Shown here in pieces: positions 55,823 to 64,000 of a stretch of 64,000 bases of DNA. Position numbers and translations under genes: made by a program. Each line of letters begins with the position of its first letter. Position 1 is the first letter of the stretch. Below the pieces are notes generated by a model, which saw only the letters and a program-made list of their open reading frames with translations, was not told the DNA's origin and ran no database searches. The DNA comes from Curvularia sp. ZM96 (Eukaryota > Ascomycota > Dothideomycetes > Pleosporales > Pleosporaceae), in the NCBI GenBank assembly GCA_022457065.1, contig JAJGBQ010000005.1, forward strand, positions 2,108,001 through 2,172,000. The letters are read 5' to 3'.

Positions 55823-57669
55823 ACGTGGTTCACAAGCGAGCCGCCACCCCAAGCGAGCCGCCACCTCCTCACTAGCATGTCCACGTTACTACTATAACGC
55901 GTTATGTCTTAACTACACTACTCTTAATCTATCTATAACGAGTTAGATCTTTAATTTACTCTTTTTAATATTTAGTTATAATATGTTTAAAGTGTAAAAC
56001 GTGCTATAGAGATATATAACGTCCCCTAAATAACAATTCGAGAGCGACGCGCTAGAATACGTTCTAGACGCGACTACGAGCTGAATTTAAAGCGCCTAGG
56101 CAAACTAGAAGAGAAGGCGATAGTTAGGCGTATTCTTAAGAAGTCTACGCGAGAATTTGCTCCTATAAAGGCTAACGTTCGAGTAATAGCTAATAAACTA
56201 TTACATAAGCGTAGGAGCAACTTTATTAGCAAGAACTAGATTAATAACTTTGTTAAGAGAACTTCTAAGCTCTATACGCGCTAGAGCTATTCTTATAATT
56301 ACTAGCGAGCTACCTGCGAGAATCTAGTCGCTATCTAGCGCTAGTTTAATCTAGTTAAGAGAATAAAGAAGAAGTAGGGTATTGTAGACGAAGATATCTA
56401 TAACTTTAATAAGACTAGCTTTATAATAGGTAAGATTTTATTATAGTTAGTTATTATAGGCTTAGAGAGTTCTAGTAAAAAGAAGCGTATATAGCTAGGC
56501 AACCTTAAGTAGGTTACTATAATCTAGGGCGTAGGTGCGTTAGGTCGCTAGCTACCTCTCTTCGTTATCTTTGCGGGTAAGGTGCTTATTAACGTCTAGT
56601 TTAAGAACTTGCCTTCTAACTAGGTTTTTAAAGTTAGTCCTAATAGCTAGACGAATAATTAGCTTACTTTTACGTAGCTAGAGCACTTTAATACCTATAT
56701 AAAGAGGCATACTATAGGTAAGTATTAACTACTTATTATTAATAGCTATAAGAGCTACTACTCTATTAAATTTTAAGATCTTTATAAGAAGAAGAATATT
56801 ATTCTTCTCTATATGTCTACACACTCGTCTTACCTATTATAGCCTCTTAACGTCGCCTACTTCTCGCTATTAAAGCGTAAGTATAGCGACGTAATCTTAG
56901 GCTTAGTACGTAATCGCACTAGCTATATTAGTAAGAAGACCTTTCTACTAGCCTTTAAGGCTATTTTTAAGTAGTCTATTACGAAGGAGAATATCTAAGC
57001 TAGCTTTAGAGGCGCTAGTCTAGTCCTATATAACCTATAGGCTGTGCTATTAAAGCTTAATATAGTAGTATAGACGCTAAAATAGTTACTGCGATAGGTA
57101 GTTATCTAGGAGGCGCAGACACTACGTAACGCGCGCGAAGTCGAGACTTAAAGTACTCTTATTTAATAGAGAGTAAGAAATCGCTCTAGGTCTTCTATAA
57201 GTTCTCTTAACGAGAAGGTTACGTAGTTAAGTAAAGAGGCTTAGTAAATAGTATATAAGATAACGCTTATAAGAGAGGAAGTAGCTACTCTTTAAGAGGC
57301 TCTAGATATAGTAAATAAGCGTAAGAGCCGTAAGTAGCGATATATATAAATAGAAGAGACTCTTACTATAAACAAGATATAAGAAGTATTAGCTAAATAG
57401 GTAGGTAGTAGTTATAGTAATAGTAAGAGTGCGCTAAAGAGGGTGCGAGAAGAGTGGCGGTACGGGCGTTGTAAGCAGACTAGACATAACGCTTATATCT
57501 GCGTAGTTAAGATAGATAGTGTAAGTAAAAGTAGCGATTCTAATAATTAATTTAATATATCGTAATAGTTTATTAACTATAATAAATATCTATGATAATG
57601 TGTTGAAGTTGTCGCGCTAGTGGGGCGTGACCGACTCACTTGGGTGACCGACTCACTTGTGAAACACGT
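55823..57669 (+). mobile_element. RIP-degraded pogo/Fot1-like transposon, family D
   Basis: 1847 bp, TA flanked (55821-55822, 57670-57671), with ends ACGTGGTTCACAAGCGAG and ...CTCACTTGTGAAACACGT. The left end carries two AAGCGAGCCGCCAC units; the right end carries two AAGTGAGTCGGTCAC units on the opposite strand. The plus-strand transposase relic aligns with C1/C2 but is full of stops. Confidence 0.8.
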
Positions 57670-57831
57670 TAGTCATCTCTTATCTTATAAATAATCTAAG
57701 TAGTAGTAATCTTTTAATTATATTCTATTTTAGTAGATTAGTTTTAGAGAGAGATTATTAGAGTATTTAAATAATAGTTAAAGTACTTAGTAAGATAGAA
57801 TACGTAGAGAGAATTAATCTATAATCTTATA

Positions 57832-59693
57832 ACGTACCTCACGGGTTCGCGGTCCACACAGGTTCGCGGTCCACTTTTACCAAGACCCTACTAAAATACC
57901 TACTACCTATAAATGTTACAACAACAACAGCAGTTACAGCCTTCTAGTAAATGTTAAATACAGCTTGCTCTTCAAGCTCTTAAATAGGACGCGAATCTCT
58001 TAGAACGACGCGCTGTAGCTCTTTATAACGTCTCTCGAACAACACTACGTTAAAGACGCGACGGACGGGCTTCACAAGCAGATCGTAGGTCTACAATAAT
58101 AAATCTATCTAAGCTTGAGAAGAACGTGGTTATTTAGTATATAGTTAATCTTAATTCACGTGGATTTCCCCCTAGGCTCGCAGATATAGCTAATATAGCT
58201 AATTCTTTGCGCGCTAAGCGTAATCTAGGCTAGGTTAGCTAAAACTAGCCTAGTACGTTTATTAAGCGCCGTGCTAAGCTTAGAACGAAGTTTAATCGCA
58301 AGTACGACTATAAGAGAGCCCTCTATAAGGACCTAAAGGCTATTTAAGACTAGTTTAGCCTAGTAGCTAATATAAAAGTTAAGTATAGTATCTAGAATAA
58401 CGACACGTATAACTTTAACGAGACGGGCTTTATAATAGGCTAGATTACCTCTAGAGCTGTTATTATAGCATTAGAGAGACGCGGACGACTAAAGACTATC
58501 TAGCCTAGTAATAGAGAGTGGGCGACGGTTATCTAGGGCATTAACGCGACTAGATAGACGATTCCGCCCTTTATTATACTTAAGGCGCGTCACTATCTCT
58601 TAAGCTAGTATAAGGATGGTAATATACTCTAGAACTAGGTTATTAGGGTCTCTAAGAATAGCTAGACGACTAATAAGCATAGTCTTACGTGGCTAAAGCA
58701 CTTTAATAAGTATATAAAGAAGAAGGTAGTTAGTATCTACTATCTACTTATTATTAACAGCTATAAGAGCTATAACTCGCTAGATTTCTAAAAATACCAT
58801 AAAGATAACAATATTGTTACTCTTTGTATGCCTCCGCACTCGTCTCATCTCTTATAGCCGCTTAATGTAGGCTATTTTATCTCTTTAAAGTAGGCCTATG
58901 GGCGCCAAGTCGAATCGCTCATGCGCACTTATATTAACTATATTACTAAACAAGAGTTCCTATCTTGCTTTAAGTAGGCTTTTAACGCCTCGTTTACTGC
59001 TAGTGATGTCTAAGGAGGGTTTCGAGGCGTAGGATTAGTCCTATTTAACCTAGAACGGGTTATATCCACCCTTAATGTCTAGTTGCGCACTCTATCACCC
59101 CTACCTGTCGACAACTAGCCCTAGGTGTCGTAAACGTCTAGTAATACCCTAGAATTAGGGTCGTAATCGACGCTAGTAAAATAAAGAATTAAAAGGTATA
59201 TAAATAGCTTACTAACGTCTATAGTAGAGGCCTTTAAGAAGGTCTTAAAGGGGGTAGCTATTATCGCGTATAAGCTAGTGTTGGCGCAATAGAAGATAGC
59301 TAAGCTTAAGATAGCAAATAAAGCCGCAACGCGACGAAAATTGCATAAAAGAAAGCGGGTTTAGGCAGAGGGGATCTTAATAGTTAAAGATAGAGCACGC
59401 TTGGCTACTCTTTAGGACTTTAGGGTGCGTAGTAATGGGAAGAAGTTAAAGAAGTAGAAGCGCGCTAAAGTAGGTGAACCGTCTTAACGACAGTATGGAC
59501 GGTATAATAGAACTAGACATAACGCGCGAACGTATAAGTATGTAGTAGAAATACTCTCTAAATAATATCTTATATTATATTACCCTAAATAGGCCTAGAG
59601 TAGGTTGTATTAGGCTATAATGTGGTGGATTTAGTAGGGTCTTGGCAAAAGTGGACCGCGAACCCGTGTGGACCGCGAACCCGTGAGGTACGT
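57832..59693 (+). mobile_element. RIP-degraded pogo/Fot1-like transposon, family F copy 2
   Basis: 1862 bp, TA flanked (57830-57831, 59694-59695), with ends ACGTACCTCACGGGTTCG. Subterminal units are CAC(G/A)GGTTCGCGGTC, two per end. It is homologous along its length to the copy at 35681-37559, with parallel but not identical RIP changes. From memory, 1862 bp is close to the size reported for the Parastagonospora element Molly; that link is unverified. Confidence 0.8.
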
Positions 59694-59910
59694 TAGCACT
59701 AGACTTATAACTATTAGAGCTAAGACTACTTTAAATAAAGAGAATTTATTAAATAAGAGAATTAATTAGAAACTCTAATCTATTAGATTAGTAAGATAAC
59801 TAAACTATATACTACTACTACTTAACTAGTCTATTCTAAGTAATTACATAATTCTTAATCTTATTAGATTGATTGACTTGATTAGATTAATCTAATCTAT
59901 AGATCCGATC

Positions 59911-60287
59911 TAGGCTAGCAAATGGGTCTCCTCATCGGGAACTCAGAAGCCTAATAACTTTCTTAATTCTTGCCTAATATAGACAAATAGTAGCTTAAAA
60001 TATAGCTCTCTACTAGATCTTTATTTCTCTAATATATAGGTCTCGTCTAACTCTAATATTTTAAAAGTTATTTAAGAACCCGTTGTGCCAAGAGTTGGGT
60101 CTCCACATTTTACTCCGATTTCGAATATCTTTCTAACTAGAAGAGCTAGAAGAATAGTTTCTACTAGAGAAAAATAGATATATATTAAAGCTACTCTTTA
60201 CTAGTAGAAAGTATTTATCTAGCTCTCCTAGTTAGAAAGATATCTTAGATTTTGAGATCCCGATGTGGAGACCCATTTGCCAGCCTA
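59911..60287. mobile_element. hAT-type MITE, 377 bp
   Basis: The inverted repeats are about 30 bp (TAGGCTGGCAAATGGGTCTC with few mismatches), flanked by a perfect 8-bp duplication ATCCGATC (59903-59910 and 60288-60295). Both the 8-bp duplication and the TAGG...TGGCAAA terminus are typical of hAT elements. It has no coding capacity and is less affected by RIP at its termini than its neighbours. Confidence 0.85.
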
Positions 60288-60347
60288 ATCCGATCCACAC
60301 CCTTTGATTAGTTATCTATGTCTATGGATCAGTTACTGCGACATATG

Positions 60348-60500
60348 TAATTATTTCTTATAAATTTTTAATATTCTTTTATATAAAGTCTATAGGTATT
60401 TATTAAATTAGGGCTTATTTAACGTCCTACGCACTTCTATATGCCTCTAAGTAACTCTATAGCCGATACTAATCCGACTAGTCTTGCCTGTGCCGTTATA
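60348..60500 (+). mobile_element. Partial LTR copy (3' portion)
   Basis: Matches the 3' half of the 268-bp LTR, ending CTTGCCTGTGCCGTTATA. It retains several CpG sites lost in the copy at 40554-40821. The 5' half is missing upstream. Confidence 0.75.
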
Positions 60501-62690
60501 GTAGAGAGCCTAAAACTATTAACTATTAACCTACTATTAGCTAGAATCTATGTATATCAAATAAGTAATCGTTTAATAGTCTAGCTAATTATATTAGTAA
60601 TAGCTCTAAAACTTTGCTGTATACGAACACCTGTTGTATGACGCCGTCAAGCTATTCTCAGTCGACTACAACACTTTGGCTAGATTCTTTTGTCTCAGCT
60701 ACCCAATTTTATCATCTTCGTTGTATCACTTCTTTCGTACCCTCTTCTCCTAGGGTAACCCGCTAGGATACAACCTTTTTTATCACAGGAGAACGACATA
60801 TCGCGCCAATACCACCCGTAGATAGGTGTCTCCTAGATTGTTTATCAGTCCCACAAGGGATATTTAAGGAGTATACCTCAGCAGTGATCCTCAATGCAAT
60901 CGTTGGGCTCACTGTCATGCTAATCCTGTGTCTTTGCTGCAGCCAAATCTCGTTAGCACCATAGGCAAATTCACAGTAGTAGAATGCAACTGCATACTGA
61001 GTCACGCTCGTAGGTATATGCTATCGCACCCTGATTTTAGTTCTTTTTATCGAAATCAATAGATGCTCAGAGCAAGGCCAGGAGACCTTCCAGAAACCAA
61101 CTAGTTCCGTCCAGGCATGCTTCTCTTCTCTTGCAATGCGCTATAGCGACTAATTTACACAGGCTTTCGCCTTCTCAAATTCACTGGTCCACATTGTAAC
61201 AGGTATAAACGAATAAGTCGTCAATGATTGCTCGAGTAGCAAATATCCTTTCTCTTTCACCTGGCAGAATAACTTATCTTCTTGTTTTGTTCATCCCCCA
61301 GTCCATTGAGGTTCTATTCGAAACAACCAGTGCAAAACGAAGGACACAGAGTGTACCAACAAACAGAATACAGGCACCTTGGCCGGCGGCAAATGTACAA
61401 AAAGACTGGGATACCATGGCAGACGTCCTGACAAATGATCTTATCCGAGTAAACAGTTAGGGTGCGCGCAAAATGTTGCTCCTATTGTCCCAAACAGAAA
61501 CATAATTCCAATAAACTTAAGCACAAAACTGGGTATCGCCTCACATGCTCTTGCTCTCGCGCCTAGACAGGTGCGCCCCAAGCTGCTCGCAGGCGGCGGG
61601 CAAGCTGTATGTCCTTTTGTTGGATTGTGACACGCTTAGCATGGATAGCACAAAGATTTGCGTCATGAAAAAGATTCACGAGAAAAGCTTCGGTAGCTTC
61701 TTGAAGGGCCATGATGGCTTGACTTTGCCATCTGTTAGGTCCGTCTTCGGTCGTGACTGTTTGGGCAATTTCGCGGACCTATCAGCAATGTTAGTAATCA
61801 TTCATCTAGTATGTCGCGGCGAGGTACTGACAAGGCGCTGGAAAGGGAGCTTCATTAGAAGCAGGTCGGTCGATTTTTGATAACGTTTGATCTCACGAAG
61901 AGCAACAGTTCCTGGCTTGTAGCGCTTTTTCGCGCGATCGGGAGCAGGCCCCGGCGCTCCAACTGCGCGAAGTCAGTCACGACGGGTGCGTTGTTCATTA
62001 TGGGGCTTTGACGTACGTCGCTTGCCAGACTCTCTCCTGTCTCCAATGCTGAGCCTTCCGCCCCGGGACGGTCGCGCTTTATTGCGCCGAGCAGGAGATT
62101 TTGGCGGCATGACTGGTTCGACTTGTAGGAGGCTTGCGCCAGGCGTTGGGGCCGGAAACGCGACAGCAAGGCGTAAGAACTGAGGTAGAGGGCGGCGCGT
62201 TCACGCAACGCGACGCGAAGTCGGCCAACTTTGACTGTGGATAAGCGCGATAGGAATGCAACAAAGCGATGCGCTAGTGGCGGCGACGGGCTCTAACAAT
62301 ATCAGCCAGAGGTCGAAGAGGGGTCGCTATAGGTATGTAGTAAGGCACGATCGCATTCTGGATGTCTTTGTGCTGTTTGATGCGCGATCGCGTCAAGTCC
62401 GTGTGGCTGGGTGTTGTGGCTGGTGGATGTCCAGCCAGATTAGATTAGATAAGATTAGATGAGATCGTGCTTCGGCGGGTATCGGACAAGTCACGTAGCC
62501 ACATGTGTACAAACACCTGCCATTCACTCTCGGGTCTGTGAGCGCGGCGTTTGCTGATCGACACCTGTCCTTTTGCCTCCCACTCGCTTCACTGCCACAT
62601 GCTAGTGCTCAGTCCTTTACCTCCTTTTGCTCAGCGTCCCGTTGTACTTGGATCCACTAAAAGCATACCTTGTTCGCGAGTACAGACAGC
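60501..62690. other. Right edge of the AT-rich block and intergenic region
   Basis: Composition returns to normal at about 60620. Open frames up to 117 codons occur on both strands (for example 61545-61880 and 61855-62208), but they overlap one another and show no domain. A short TTAGATTAGA-type repeat is near 62440-62460. The Derlin promoter should lie at the right end. Confidence 0.5.
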
Positions 62691-63577
62691 ATGGCCAACG
62701 TTCTCCAGGGTGGGGATGGTATGATGGGTGGGGTGGGAGGTTTCCCGCTAGAGCAGTGGTTCTACGAAATGCCTGTGTGTACTCGCTGGTGGATGACTGC
62801 GGCGCTGAGTGCGAGCGTGCTCGTGCAATGCCACATCATCTCGCCATTTCAGCTGTTCTACAGCGTCCGAACGGTGTTCTTCAAAAGCCAGGTGCGTCCA
62901 AATGTCTTTTTGAGACAGGTCAGCGCTTGCTAATATTGGACAGTACTGGAGACTATTGACTACCTTCTTTTACTTCGGCCCCCTCAGCCTCGACCTTCTC
63001 TACCACATCTTCTTTCTTCAACGCTACGCGCGGCTTTTGGAAGAATCGTCCGGACGATCGACGGCGCATTTCGCATGGCTCCTCACTTTCGCATCCACGC
63101 TTCTGCTCTGTATCGCGCCCATGTTCTCCATGGCCTTTCTCGGCTCGGCTCTGTCCAGCACGCTTATATACATCTGGAGTAGAAAGAATCCAGACACCAT
63201 GCTCAGCTTCTTGGGGCTATTAGTCTTTAAGGCGCCCTACCTTCCTTGGGTGTTGTTAGCCTTTTCGCTGATTATGCATGGGACGGTGCCCAAAGACGAG
63301 ATGTGTGGCATTGTTGTAGGTCATAGTAGGTGTTTCCCGCATTTCTGCTCTGGCTCTACTACGACATAGCTAACCCCTCATAGTCTGGTACTACTTCAAT
63401 GATATATACCCGCCGTTACACAACAATCACAGTCCCCTTGACCCCCCTGGATGGTGGATTCGTATGATTGAAGGACGCCCGGTCCCCACCGAAGACGCAG
63501 ACCAGGACGAGCCAACAAACGTAGACATGGACGCACATGGAGAACACGACCTAGGAGCGGCTGCTCCGGAGCATTGA
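62691..63577 (+). CDS. Derlin family ER membrane protein
   Basis: Three exons, 62691-62891, 62944-63325 and 63384-63577 (introns 52 and 58 bp), product 258 aa. Derlins are rhomboid pseudoproteases that retrotranslocate misfolded proteins from the ER in ERAD. Evidence: an N-terminal segment with EQWFYEMPVCTRWWMT, then YWRLLTTFFYFGPLSLDLLYH across the first junction (the hallmark WR motif of derlins), several hydrophobic membrane segments, and VGH|IWYYFNDIYP across the second junction, the conserved GxxYYF-type signature. The acidic, hydrophilic tail faces the cytosol. The splice choices restore the frame exactly. Confidence 0.92.
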
Positions 63578-64000
63578 GTGTTACCGTAAGCCAGGGCATC
63601 AGCCTCAGCAGCTTGACGATTACGTATGCCTCAGAAAATTGCAGGTTGTCTTCTGTTGATAAGTCCTCCGTCCATTCCTTGACACTCCAAGAGGCCGTCT
63701 TCAAAAGCGATTATTTGTTTTCATTGTCATGGTTTGCATGACATCGGCATGTTCCTGCCTTTGGCCCCTGCTTCTCGAGTGTCATAATCATCATTTTATG
63801 GCGGCAATGAGAAAAAGTATCAAAAGACTTGTACATCAAGAGTCTGGTCTGAATAGGCTATTGTGTCATATTTAGAGACCTACCACCTTGAGCAGCCTCC
63901 TCCATATATCATACGCTGCAATCCAACGGAAGCATTTGGACTCTCCAATGCCCCATATGGATCCCTCAACTTCTGGTTCCATCACAAGAACCCAGATCTT
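63578..64000. other. 3' flank of the Derlin gene
   Basis: Non-coding as far as can be seen. The antisense frame at 63396-63704 overlaps the last Derlin exon and is a shadow. Confidence 0.5.

Noticed and set aside
40554..60500. One large LTR retrotransposon bounded by the LTR copies at 40554 and 60500
   Set aside because: Orientation agrees but the flanking 5-bp sequences do not match and the right copy is truncated; nesting makes it unprovable here.
34900..60500. Apparent direct-repeat arrays resembling CRISPR
   Set aside because: The repeats are transposon termini and RIP-generated TA/CTAG simple sequence; the source is eukaryotic.
61545..62264. Overlapping frames of 60-117 codons on both strands
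   Set aside because: Mutually overlapping, no domain or splice evidence, normal intergenic position.
1..64000. tRNA, rRNA or riboswitch genes
   Set aside because: None was recognised by eye; absence is not proven without a covariance-model search.

Overview
The window is nuclear DNA of a filamentous ascomycete, most probably a pleosporalean Dothideomycete. The reasons are short GT-AG introns of 48-67 bp, typical ascomycete families (PL1 pectate lyase, an LPMO-like secreted protein, CYP504-like P450, Clr5 and HET domains, But2-like domain), and a gene-rich compartment that passes abruptly into a long AT-rich block full of transposons carrying the CpA-to-TpA scars of repeat-induced point mutation (RIP). 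The genus is not decided from sequence alone.

Positions 1-28.6 kb are ordinary gene space. In order they hold: a small secreted/membrane protein; a PL1 pectate lyase; two uncharacterised proteins with TPR/coiled-coil character; a PflX-type radical SAM protein; a small secreted But2-like protein; a zinc-independent MDR oxidoreductase; an LPMO-like protein with an extra C-terminal module; an uncharacterised disordered probable nuclear protein; a CYP504-like P450; a membrane-anchored glycosyltransferase-2-like protein; the mitochondrial RNA polymerase; and a close homologue of the 2-oxoglutarate-dependent ethylene-forming enzyme (EFE). Most are independent monocistronic genes. The pectate lyase and the LPMO-like protein are plausibly part of the secreted wall-degrading repertoire.

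From 28.6 to 34.1 kb the sequence becomes sparse. One gene remains there; I reconstruct it as a single three-exon Clr5-HET fusion.

From about 34.4 to 60.5 kb there is an AT-rich, gene-free block. I resolve six full-length pogo/Fot1-like elements of 1844-1879 bp (one more carries an LTR insertion), one short TIR element, two Ty3/gypsy relics in opposite orientations, four copies of a 268-bp LTR (one fresh, one split by a transposon, one intact but mutated, one partial), and a 377-bp hAT-type MITE. Insertions are nested and most ends show clean target duplications. Most copies are RIP-wrecked. Two pogo copies and one solo LTR are not, so they arrived after the RIP that mutated their surroundings or escaped it. 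Gene space resumes near 60.6 kb, with a Derlin gene at 62.7-63.6 kb.

The observations I rank highest are the EFE homologue with an N-terminal extension, the Clr5-HET fusion, the element-specific but internally identical subterminal repeats of the pogo elements, and the two un-RIPed transposases each broken by a different single-base homopolymer deletion.
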